From assembly GCA_903915625.1 (NCBI GenBank), contig CAIWTN010000141.1, positions 1 through 60,782 on the forward strand: a stretch of DNA of 60,782 bases, in the 5' to 3' direction. Of the stretch, positions 17,671 to 25,536 are shown one piece after another. The position numbers and the translations under genes are program-made. Within the stretch, counting starts at the first letter, position 1; each line of letters starts with the position of its first letter. Under the pieces are notes generated by a model, which saw only the letters and a program-made list of their open reading frames with translations, did not search any database and was not told the origin of the DNA. The DNA comes from an uncultured Pseudomonadota bacterium (GTDB taxonomy: Bacteria; Bdellovibrionota_B; Oligoflexia; Oligoflexales; CAIYRB01).

Positions 17671-18258
17671 ATGAACATGCAAGCTCCTAGTCGTCCACTC
17701 TGGACTCAATGCCCTGCCCCGATGTTCATCGTGGGGCCGGCACATGCCGGCAAATCGGAACTAGCGATCCAGGCCCTGGCTCCCGATCAACCCGCAGTGG
17801 TCGTCGGCAGCGCGCCAACGGACGAGCCGGCATTTAGGCGCCGTTTAGAGGATTTGCAGACCCTGCGCCCGGGTAGTTGGGATTCCGTCTATGCCGGTAC
17901 CGATCTAGTTGCGACTGTCGCTGCCGCGACCGAGCGCTGCCAGCAAGTTTTGATCGATTCCGTCAGCCAATGGCTAGCTGCTCTGCTGCTGAGTAGCGAC
18001 CCAGAGATAGACGGCAGTGAACAGGGGCGAGCAAAGTACTTGGAACGTCAGGTCAGCGACCTGCTCTCGCACATGGAAAAGCACCCACACGTCCGCTTTG
18101 TCGTGGTATCGGCCGAGGTTGGGGGCGGTCCCGCACCGTCGCGCAGCGCCGATCGCCTCTTTCGCCAACAGGTCGGACTATGCAACCAACGCCTAGCCAA
18201 GGCCGCGACCACGGTCATCGCCGTGCAGTCCGGCATCGCCTCCATCATTAAGAGATGA
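17671..18258 (+). CDS. CobU/CobP-like adenosylcobinamide kinase
   Basis: A 195-aa protein like CobU, which phosphorylates adenosylcobinamide and adds GMP during nucleotide-loop assembly of vitamin B12. GPAHAGKSEL is the P-loop (GGARSGKS in typical CobU). VSAEVGGGPAPSR...RLFRQQVGLCNQRLAKAA matches the C-terminal signature of the family. No other cobalamin gene or B12 riboswitch is seen nearby. The P-loop variant leaves some doubt about activity. Confidence 0.78.
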   Translation: MNMQAPSRPLWTQCPAPMFIVGPAHAGKSELAIQALAPDQPAVVVGSAPTDEPAFRRRLEDLQTLRPGSWDSVYAGTDLVATVAAATERCQQVLIDSVSQWLAALLLSSDPEIDGSEQGRAKYLERQVSDLLSHMEKHPHVRFVVVSAEVGGGPAPSRSADRLFRQQVGLCNQRLAKAATTVIAVQSGIASIIKR

Positions 18259-18327
18259 CTAAGGAATCAGAGTCGCTTAGAGTTTGAGACAGGTATCGTC
18301 ATCGTTACATGTACCTGGAGGTTGCGT

Positions 18328-18975
18328 ATGTTGTCTAGAATCACTCGTATTCTTGCCGTCCCCGCCCTGCTCGCAGCGACGCTAAGCGCCAGCTCAGCAT
18401 TCGCTCTGATCGATGCCGAAGCTCTAGTAGGCCGACGCTGGTACACCTTGGGCACCGACCCAGCATCTAAAATTAGCTCGCAGGAAGTGGCCGTAGCGGC
18501 CCACTTGGATCCGATCCCACTAATCCCAATTTCGTTCGGCGCTCGCGTCGGCATGGGCACCTTGAACGAGGGTCAGGTCAAAAGTGCCTTCGGTGCCTCG
18601 TCCATCGAGACGGCAACCGTGGCCGAAGCCGGCCTTGACGTTATGGCTTGGATTCCCCTCGTACCGATCATTACCCCGTATGTCCGCCTGAATATCCCGG
18701 TTTATGGCGTCTGGGCCGTCAAAGGAAAGGTTAACACCCTCCTAGTCAGCGATGTCCCGCTAGTGCGCGAAGCCAAGTTGAGCGGCACCCAACTGAGCAT
18801 CGGTGCAAAATACTCGGTACTTCCGCTGGTCAAAGTGCTCTTCGAAGCTAACTACGGCAAAGAGACCTGGAAGCCGTCGGAATACACGATCGCTGGCCAA
18901 ACGATCACTTCCGACACGAAATCCTACACGCTCAACTCCCAGGCTGTGTTTCTCGGCCTCGAAGTCGGCTTCTAA
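18328..18975 (+). CDS. small outer-membrane beta-barrel protein
   Basis: A 215-aa protein with a Sec signal peptide (ending SAFA). The rest alternates hydrophobic and polar residues in strand-length blocks and ends in VFLGLEVGF, with the terminal Phe typical of outer-membrane barrels recognised by BamA. About eight strands are likely. The ATG at 18328 follows GGAGG; the in-frame TTG at 18322 overlaps that site. No precise family is recognised. Confidence 0.65.
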   Translation: MLSRITRILAVPALLAATLSASSAFALIDAEALVGRRWYTLGTDPASKISSQEVAVAAHLDPIPLIPISFGARVGMGTLNEGQVKSAFGASSIETATVAEAGLDVMAWIPLVPIITPYVRLNIPVYGVWAVKGKVNTLLVSDVPLVREAKLSGTQLSIGAKYSVLPLVKVLFEANYGKETWKPSEYTIAGQTITSDTKSYTLNSQAVFLGLEVGF

Positions 18976-18996
18976 AATTCCCGTGTAATTCTCTGC

Positions 18997-19046
18997 AGCG
19001 GTGCCGAATTAGACAAGAGCGTAGCTTTTGCCTTGCCGGCACCGCT
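18997..19046 (+). terminator. long-loop stem after the barrel gene
   Basis: AGCGGTGCCG (18997-19006) and CGGCACCGCT (19037-19046) form a perfect 10-bp stem with a 30-base loop. It is 21 bases after the stop of the barrel gene and 43 bases before ubiE. There is no T-run; it may mark an mRNA end or processing site. Confidence 0.35.
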
Positions 19047-19089
19047 CCCCCCGGCTAAAACTTGGGTTTTACCCTTGTGAGGGCCTAAC

Positions 19090-19803
19090 TTGCTGATCCA
19101 ACGCCCCGAGAGCGAAGCTAAAATCGCCGCCATGTTTGACCGCGTGGCCCCTAAGTATGACTTTTTAAATCGCCTCTTGAGCGCGCGCCAAGATCAGCGC
19201 TGGCGCAAACGGCTAGCATCGATGATCCCATTTCGGCCAAATGGTCGCTACCTCGACTGCGCCACCGGCACTGGCGACGTACTGCTCACGGTGGCTGGCG
19301 TTCATCCTGAGTACGGCGAGTTGGTCGGGACGGATATTTCTGGAGAGATGCTAGCCCTCGCTAAGAGCAAAGTTGCTGCGAGCGGCCTGAAGCAACCGGT
19401 GCAGCTGCAGCTTATGAGCGCAGAGTCCCTGGATCTGCCGGACTCGAAGTTTGACAGCGTCAGCATTTCCTTCGGATTGAGAAACGTGGTGAAGCGTGAC
19501 CAGGCACTGCGCGAATTCCATCGCGTCTTGGTACCAGGTGGCGTCCTTTTGATTCTGGAATTCTTCATTCCAAAACGCGGCCTGATGGCGGCGCTATTCC
19601 AATTTTATTTCCACACGATTCTGCCCTTTATCGGCGGCATATTTAGCGACCGAGAAGCGTACAAATATCTGCCGCAAAGCGTGGGTTCATTCTATTCACC
19701 AGATGAACTGCGGCAGGCCCTCTATGAAACCGGCTTCAATGTCGAAGGCGGCGAGTCCTATTTATTTGGCGCCTGTAGATTAGTCCGGGCTGTGAAGCGG
19801 TAG
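19090..19803 (+). CDS. ubiE: ubiquinone/menaquinone C-methyltransferase
   Basis: SAM-dependent methyltransferase of quinone synthesis (UbiE/MenG), 237 aa. It has the N-terminal FDRVAPKYDFLN signature, the SAM motif LDCATGTGDV, and SISFGLRNV with REFHRVLVPGG, all diagnostic. The start is a TTG with GAGGG upstream. Whether it serves ubiquinone, menaquinone or both cannot be told here. Confidence 0.92.
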   Translation: MLIQRPESEAKIAAMFDRVAPKYDFLNRLLSARQDQRWRKRLASMIPFRPNGRYLDCATGTGDVLLTVAGVHPEYGELVGTDISGEMLALAKSKVAASGLKQPVQLQLMSAESLDLPDSKFDSVSISFGLRNVVKRDQALREFHRVLVPGGVLLILEFFIPKRGLMAALFQFYFHTILPFIGGIFSDREAYKYLPQSVGSFYSPDELRQALYETGFNVEGGESYLFGACRLVRAVKR

Positions 19804-19855
19804 TTGATTTGGTGCGAGAGTTAAGGCGGCGACCATTATTGAAAGGGCCGCAGTC

Positions 19856-21430
19856 TCAGTGCGCATCCATCACCGCCGTTGTCTTCTTTTTAAGATTCAA
19901 AAAGTAAAGCGGGACATAAGCAATGGCAAAGACAGCCATGATGACCCACACCATCTGCAGAAAGCTAAGCATAAACGCCTGAGTCTGCAGCCGGTACATC
20001 ATCGAGCGAATGGCCACATCAGTCCCCGAGGCAAATCCCAGAGAGTTACCAAATTTCCCTGCAGCACCGACCGCAGATTGGTTCAGCACCGAAACTGTTT
20101 CTGGAGATAGCACAGATACCTTGGATGATAGATCCAGATATGCCTGTTTAGAATTAGTCGCGAGCAAAGTCGCGATCAGAGCAATTCCAATACTACCACC
20201 GATTTGCCGGCATAAATTGAGCAGTCCTGCGACTTGCCCCACGGTCGCCCCAGTAAACTGACTGAGTATGCTCGAATTAATCGGCACAAACAGAAAGGCC
20301 ATGGCAAAGCCACGGAAGTAAAGCATCTGTAGGATGTCCCCGCGATCGGTCTGCGGACTAAAGAATAGAACCATCAGAAGGCAAAGCTCGATCGCCGTGA
20401 CACCGATAAAAATAAGAATTTTCGGGCTGACACGTGCCTGCATCGCTCGCCCAATAAACGGCATCATGAATGCAGTCAGCAGGGATCCTGGGATAAACAG
20501 CATCCCTGTTTGCGTTGCTGTGTAGTGAAACATCCGACCGACAAATATGGGCAGAATGAAGACGAGGCCGTAAAGAAAAAAGCCCAGGCAGCCCATAAGC
20601 GAAACGCCGCACGCAACCAAAGGATTGAGAAATAGACGGACGTTGATCACGGGATTCTTAACGCGGAGTTCCCACCAAACAAAGAGCGGCAAGGAAACAG
20701 CAGCAACTAACGTACCTAAACGTATGCCGTTGGAGGCAAACCAGTCTTCGGGCTCGCCGCGCTCAAGCACGTACTGAAGACAGCCAATACCCACGATCAA
20801 TAGACCGAGACCAAATGCGTCAAACGAACTCGGACCAGCTTTCTCAGCACGCGCCAGTTCCTCAGGAGTCTTGACTCTATCTTTGATGACAGACATGCCC
20901 ACAAATAGCGCCAGCAGCCCCAATGGCAAATTGATGTTAAAAATCGAGCGCCAACCATACTGATCCGTGAGATAGCCACCAAGTACCGGCCCTAACGTCG
21001 GGCCGATCATGACACTCATGCCAAAAATGGCGCCAGCCATCCCCGCCTTCTCTTTCGGAAACTGCTCGTAAATCAGAGCCTGGGACGTGGGCAAAAGAGC
21101 ACCACCGACGAATCCCTGGACGATCCGAAATAGCGTTAGGCTCAGCAAATTTGGTGCAACACCGCAGGCCACTGAAGCGACGATGAAGGCAAAAATACAG
21201 CTCAAATAATATTTGCGCCGCCCAATCCGTTCCCCAAGCCACGCCGATAGAGGCAACACAATCGCATTGGCGATCGCGTAGCCGGTGATGACCATACTAA
21301 TGTCTTCAAGCGTCGCACCTAGACTGCCCATCATGGTAGGCAAGGCGACGTTCACAATCGACGTGTCGATGATCTCGAGTAACGAGGCCAACACGGCGAC
21401 AAAGATGATCATGCCATTGGGGCGTTGCAT
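19856..21430 (-). CDS. EmrB-type MFS drug efflux transporter
   Basis: Inner-membrane proton antiporter of the DHA2 family with 14 predicted helices, 524 aa. Family features include IDTSIVNVALPTM in helix 1, GERIGRRKYY in the first cytoplasmic loop, and GPTLGPVLGGYL (motif C of drug antiporters). It is the last gene of a tolC-emrA-emrB operon, 23 bases after emrA. A TTG at 21436 is an alternative start. Confidence 0.92.
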   Translation of the reverse strand: MQRPNGMIIFVAVLASLLEIIDTSIVNVALPTMMGSLGATLEDISMVITGYAIANAIVLPLSAWLGERIGRRKYYLSCIFAFIVASVACGVAPNLLSLTLFRIVQGFVGGALLPTSQALIYEQFPKEKAGMAGAIFGMSVMIGPTLGPVLGGYLTDQYGWRSIFNINLPLGLLALFVGMSVIKDRVKTPEELARAEKAGPSSFDAFGLGLLIVGIGCLQYVLERGEPEDWFASNGIRLGTLVAAVSLPLFVWWELRVKNPVINVRLFLNPLVACGVSLMGCLGFFLYGLVFILPIFVGRMFHYTATQTGMLFIPGSLLTAFMMPFIGRAMQARVSPKILIFIGVTAIELCLLMVLFFSPQTDRGDILQMLYFRGFAMAFLFVPINSSILSQFTGATVGQVAGLLNLCRQIGGSIGIALIATLLATNSKQAYLDLSSKVSVLSPETVSVLNQSAVGAAGKFGNSLGFASGTDVAIRSMMYRLQTQAFMLSFLQMVWVIMAVFAIAYVPLYFLNLKKKTTAVMDAH

Positions 21431-21453
21431 CGACAAATTACTCCGTACTTCGC

Positions 21454-22302
21454 CTAGTGGCGATGAATCTTGACTTCGGCGCTCATGCCCACGCGCAGCA
21501 ATTTGTCGTCATCTGGGCTTAAAGAACTCAGCGCAATTTTAACCGGAACCCGCTGCACGACTTTCGTGAAGTTACCCGTGGCGTTGTCAGGTGGAATCAG
21601 AGCAAAGGTCGCCCCTGTAACGGGACTAAATTGCGCGATTGTGCCGGTAAACACACGTCCTGGCACGCCGTCTACTTTCACTTCGACTGCTGACCCAATC
21701 TTGAGGCCTTCGAGCTCAGTCTCTTTCAAATTCGCCGTGACCCAGCGCTCACGCGCTTCAACAAACCCAAACAGCGGTGAGCCAGGAGCTACCAATTGGC
21801 CTGGCTGCACGGCTCGCCTAGCAATAAAGCCATCAAAAGGCGCGCGGATCTCGGCATAGGCTAGATTTAACTCGGCAAGAGAGACTTGCGAATTAGACGC
21901 GGCTTGCCGAGCTTTGAGCTCATTGAGCTGTGCCGAAGCGGCATCTAACTGGGCCTGAGTCGATGCGCCTTTTTCAGCTAGAGCAGCCATACGGCGGTAG
22001 CTTTTCTGCGCGTCTTGCAACCGCACATTAATGGAATCGCGATCTGCTGTAGCCCGGTCGAGGTTACTCTTAAAGTCGCGGTCATCAAGCTTTGCGACGA
22101 TATCACCAGCCTTAACCAAATCGCCGAAGTCAGCTTTTACCTCAGTGACGTAGCCACCCACCTTAGCCGAAAGCATTAGAGTGCGAGCGTCGACTTGCGC
22201 GTTGTCAGAGCGGACGTAGAGATAACCTTGATACCCGAAGTAGCCGATCAGACCTAAAGTCCCCGTCAGCAGAATTGGTAGGATAATCTTTTTCTTCGCC
22301 AT
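21454..22302 (-). CDS. EmrA/HlyD-type membrane fusion protein
   Basis: Periplasmic adaptor linking the inner-membrane pump to TolC, 282 aa. One N-terminal membrane helix is followed by a lipoyl half-motif (VGGYVTEVKADFGDLVKAGD), a coiled-coil hairpin (about 80-140) and the second half (AYAEIRAPFDGFIARR). The hairpin is short compared with E. coli EmrA (390 aa), so this adaptor is compact. GAAGGA precedes the ATG. Confidence 0.92.
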   Translation of the reverse strand: MAKKKIILPILLTGTLGLIGYFGYQGYLYVRSDNAQVDARTLMLSAKVGGYVTEVKADFGDLVKAGDIVAKLDDRDFKSNLDRATADRDSINVRLQDAQKSYRRMAALAEKGASTQAQLDAASAQLNELKARQAASNSQVSLAELNLAYAEIRAPFDGFIARRAVQPGQLVAPGSPLFGFVEARERWVTANLKETELEGLKIGSAVEVKVDGVPGRVFTGTIAQFSPVTGATFALIPPDNATGNFTKVVQRVPVKIALSSLSPDDDKLLRVGMSAEVKIHRH

Positions 22303-22355
22303 GCCCGCATTCCTTCGTTAAAAAACTTAAATCGATCAGTGAATTTCTATTTTTC

Positions 22356-23708
22356 TTAGTAAAAATCGTGAAACGTCTGACCTGTGGCCAGTTCTAGATT
22401 CAGGAGTGCTTCGATCGAGCCTATCTGGGCATTGATCGCATTAGCTTTGGCACGAAACAGCTCGGCCTCGGCATCTAGCAGATCGGTCGTCGTACGTGTC
22501 CCCTCTTTTTGCCCGACTTTTGCCAAACGCAAGCTTTCCTCAGACTTTGTCACGTCACTGCGACGAGCTGAGAGTATGCTAGTGAAGTATTGAAATTTGC
22601 GGCGCCAAAATTCTGCGTCGGCTTTGGCACGGTGCCGCTTCATGGTTAAATTGGCCTCGTTCTCGACTCGCTCGCTTGCAGTAGTATGTTCGCGGGCGGT
22701 AGAGGAAAATCCATCAAAAAGCGTCCAATTCATCGAAATACCAGTCATCGATGCTGCCCGAAAATCGGCTGTTTTGGTAAAGCTGTCAGATTGGTTGTTG
22801 TAGTACTGATATTGACCGAACAGAGAAAATTTGGGGTAGTAATGCTTGCGAGCTGCCTCCGACGTAGCGATCAAGCCATCTACTCGCTTTTGCATGGCAA
22901 GAAGGTCAGCACGACCCTCCTGATTAGCATTTTTTGGCGCTTTAATCGTGCCTGCGTCCAGCAGCGGCAGTGCACCTGTGGGTTCGACTTGAGAAAGGTC
23001 TGTCTGGCCTAAGTCCAGGCCCATAAGCTCACCGAGGCGAATACGGGCCATAGCCATATTGTCCTCCGTATTGAGTACCTCAGCTTTTGCATCACTTGCT
23101 TGCACCTCTACCCTTAGAACGTCGTAGTGGGTAGCAAGGCCCACTTTGCGCGAAAGCTGTACGTCTTTCAAGTGATCGACCAGAGTGAGTTCGTTTTGTT
23201 TTGCTACTTCACGCAAAGCCTGAGCTGCGATGGCTTTATAATACTGGAGGGTCACATCTCTAGAGAGTTTGAATTTTTGCCACGCGACAGTCTGCGTCGC
23301 GCTATCCAGCATGTTGGATGCAGCAGCAACACGTGATTTGGTAGCATTACCATCGAAAATAGGTACCTGCGCCGAAGCCACCCAGTTGGTTGTCGGTAGG
23401 ATCTGAGGAATCGTACTTGGTCGCGGCGAGCCTGGCGGCGTGAATGTCATTTCGACGTATTTTTTGGTGAGTAAATAATTACCAGTCAAACCCAGCTGCG
23501 GAAGATATCCGGCAAAGGCTTCCGTCTTCCGCCATTCAGACGTCGTTCGCGCTGCCTCAGCGGCTTGAATCTCAGGAGAGTTAGTTGTGGCCGAGCGGAC
23601 GGCATCTTGCAGGCTTAATGCAGCGGCTTTAGCGTTTGGGGCGATAGTCAAAGCGCCCATCAGAATTCCGACTCTGGTGCTGTCATATAAATAGAGATAC
23701 TTCTGCAT
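22356..23708 (-). CDS. TolC-family outer-membrane efflux protein
   Basis: Outer-membrane channel of the tripartite pump, 450 aa. It has a signal peptide and two long helical repeats; LSLQDAVRSATTNSPEIQAA at the mature start is the usual OEP opening. KVGQKEGTRTTTDLLDAEAEL in the second half is a strong family signature. The ATG at 23708 has a G-run upstream. It is the first gene of the operon, and no linked regulator is seen. Confidence 0.92.
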   Translation of the reverse strand: MQKYLYLYDSTRVGILMGALTIAPNAKAAALSLQDAVRSATTNSPEIQAAEAARTTSEWRKTEAFAGYLPQLGLTGNYLLTKKYVEMTFTPPGSPRPSTIPQILPTTNWVASAQVPIFDGNATKSRVAAASNMLDSATQTVAWQKFKLSRDVTLQYYKAIAAQALREVAKQNELTLVDHLKDVQLSRKVGLATHYDVLRVEVQASDAKAEVLNTEDNMAMARIRLGELMGLDLGQTDLSQVEPTGALPLLDAGTIKAPKNANQEGRADLLAMQKRVDGLIATSEAARKHYYPKFSLFGQYQYYNNQSDSFTKTADFRAASMTGISMNWTLFDGFSSTAREHTTASERVENEANLTMKRHRAKADAEFWRRKFQYFTSILSARRSDVTKSEESLRLAKVGQKEGTRTTTDLLDAEAELFRAKANAINAQIGSIEALLNLELATGQTFHDFY

Positions 23709-23944
23709 AAGAGCCCCCGCATTCTCAATCAACGATGCAAATCAAATCGCAGCGCTTTGGTAAAAGGGTACTCGGTAGATATTGCCTTAAGCTGAACTCA
23801 AAAAATATCTATTAGAATAAAAAAAAACGAAGAAATCCCATTGATTTTCAGCAACTTGAAGGCACACCAAATTCTGCAACTTGGTCTAGCTTCTGAATTT
23901 TACAACTATAGAGAACGATACTTGATTTCTGCAGGACACTAAGG

Positions 23945-24014
23945 AGCCTAGCAACTACAAAAATCTGGCCTATGCCTTCCTAGGCATAGACCAGATTTTT
24001 GTAGTTGCTAGGCT
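23945..24014. repeat. near-perfect 70-bp palindrome (33-bp stem)
   Basis: Bases 23945-23977 are the reverse complement of 23982-24014 with one mismatch (23969 against 23990), leaving a four-base centre TCCT. On the leftward transcript the mismatch is a G-U wobble, so an RNA stem would be unbroken. There is no T-run after the stem in either direction. It lies 38 bases past the stop of the His-rich lipoprotein gene and about 240 bases before tolC, both read leftward. It could be a strong mRNA 3' hairpin, a bidirectional barrier, a small RNA or the remnant of a mobile palindromic element. Confidence 0.9.
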
Positions 24015-24017
24015 ATG

Positions 24018-24052
24018 TTTTGAAAAAGCTTTTGAAAAAGCTTTAGAAAAAA
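24018..24052. repeat. tandem 12-bp repeats
   Basis: TTTTGAAAAAGC occurs twice in tandem (24018-24029 and 24030-24041), followed by a degenerate third copy, TTTAGAAAAAA. The array lies directly between the long palindrome and the stop codon of the lipoprotein gene. Confidence 0.85.
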
Positions 24053-24541
24053 TCAGTCCAGAGGAGCACCGGTAAAAAAGAGGCAGTTCGTGATGGGTTG
24101 CGAATCTTGAGTACGGCTACAAAGAATTTTCTTTGCTGAGGCCGCGCCCTTAACGCCAATAGATCCCTTACTATTTATGGCGCCACCGTAGCGAAGGATC
24201 GTCTGGTAAACAAAATCAGCTCCCTCGTCACGCAGGTTCAGCTTTTCATCTTGATAACCTGAAATGGTGCAAATGGGCTTAGCGTCAGGGATCACTGGTA
24301 TAGAGCAATCTATGCGGGCGACTTGCAGGGCCAACTTGTCCCCAAATTTTTGATCGGCTACGACTCCTGCCGCCAAAAGAGCATCCATGAATTTGGTGGC
24401 CTCGCTATCGCGGAGCAGAGCCTCGCCCGCTCCCGGGTTACCGTGACCATGACCGTGAGAGTCTTTAACTTTGCTGCCAAGTGCCTGCCCACAGCCACCT
24501 AGCAAGATCGATAAAGAAACCAATTTGAGCAACAGCTTCAT
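24053..24541 (-). CDS. His-rich hypothetical lipoprotein
   Basis: A 162-aa lipoprotein (lipobox ILLGGC). A HGHGHG stretch just after the lipid anchor could bind metal. The remainder has four Cys (RIDCS, PICTI, KILCS, TNCLF) that may form two disulfides in the periplasm. No family is recognised. It lies 34 bases downstream of miaA and could be read from the mutL-miaA transcript. Confidence 0.65.
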   Translation of the reverse strand: MKLLLKLVSLSILLGGCGQALGSKVKDSHGHGHGNPGAGEALLRDSEATKFMDALLAAGVVADQKFGDKLALQVARIDCSIPVIPDAKPICTISGYQDEKLNLRDEGADFVYQTILRYGGAINSKGSIGVKGAASAKKILCSRTQDSQPITNCLFFTGAPLD

Positions 24542-24575
24542 CTAAATTACCTCGCAAAATGGACAAAAAACCGAA

Positions 24576-25493
24576 TCATTTTTGAATGACAGCCCGGACT
24601 GTGCCCACTAGCGAGTCCAGAGACTCGCTACCTTCTAAGCGCAAATCTGTCCGAGTACGACGGAACCACGTGCATTGACGCTTTGCATACTGTCGCGTAG
24701 CAGCGATGATGGCACCTGGTAACTCAACATCTTTGAGTTTATACGCAAGATAATCGCAAACCTGCTTGTAGCCTATACTTTGCATAGGTTTGCAGTCTGG
24801 ACTTACTCCTGCAGCAAGTAACTCCCGCACCTCATCAACCAGCCCACTATTGAGCATCACGTTCGTTCGTGCGGCAATACGCGCGTGCAACACCTCGCGT
24901 GGTGGTTCCAACACAATAACAAAAGCCGCCGGATCAGCGGGACTGTCGGCGGTAAGACCCGCCTCGTGCAAAGGTTTGCCGAGTAGAGTCACCAACTCGA
25001 GTGACCTCTGGAGGCGCACACGATCATTGGGATGCAACTCAGCGGCTCGCTTCGGATCTAGCGCTTTTAGTTGCGCGTAAAGTTGCGCGAGGCTGAGCTT
25101 TGCCAGCTCTATGCGCAAAGCTGCATCTTGCGGTAAATCCGCATGCCAGCCCTGCCCTAGCAAAGCCCGCAGGTAAAGTCCGGTGCCACCGACGACCAAT
25201 GGTAAGCGTCCCCGCGCTAATATCTCAGCCTTCTTTTCTTTTGCCTCTTTGGCAAACATAGCTGCATCAAAATCTTCATGCGCTGCTACTCGGTCAAGCA
25301 GGTGATGTGGCACACGAGCCGTGTCTGCGGCCGTAGCCTTTGCTGCGCCGATGTCAAAGCCGCGATAAACCTGCACCGAGTCACAGTTTATAATTTCACC
25401 GTGAAAAGCTTCGGCCAGCGCCAGAGCTAAGGCTGATTTACCGGAGCCAGTTGGTCCAGCTACTATGAGGTAACGCTCTTTCGCTGAAGGCAT
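24576..25493 (-). CDS. miaA: tRNA dimethylallyltransferase MiaA
   Basis: Adds the dimethylallyl group to A37 of tRNAs reading codons that start with U. The 305 aa contain the P-loop GPTGSGKSAL, CDSVQVYRGFDIGAAK and the QSIGYKQ segment with the basic C-terminal RQYAKRQCTWFR tail. It follows mutL by 43 bases in the familiar mutL-miaA order. A GTG directly before the ATG is an alternative start. Confidence 0.94.
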   Translation of the reverse strand: MPSAKERYLIVAGPTGSGKSALALALAEAFHGEIINCDSVQVYRGFDIGAAKATAADTARVPHHLLDRVAAHEDFDAAMFAKEAKEKKAEILARGRLPLVVGGTGLYLRALLGQGWHADLPQDAALRIELAKLSLAQLYAQLKALDPKRAAELHPNDRVRLQRSLELVTLLGKPLHEAGLTADSPADPAAFVIVLEPPREVLHARIAARTNVMLNSGLVDEVRELLAAGVSPDCKPMQSIGYKQVCDYLAYKLKDVELPGAIIAATRQYAKRQCTWFRRTRTDLRLEGSESLDSLVGTVRAVIQK

Positions 25494-25536
25494 CACTGAC
25501 CGCTTTTTCCTCTCACAGCTCTAATCACCGATTAAA

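Larger units (their letters stand above)
23709..24052. other. 344-base gap between tolC and the His-rich lipoprotein gene
   Basis: No gene is seen. The part next to tolC (23800-23940) is AT-rich, with a nine-A run, and likely holds the promoter of the efflux operon. The part next to the lipoprotein gene holds a long palindrome and short tandem repeats, listed separately. Confidence 0.6.
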
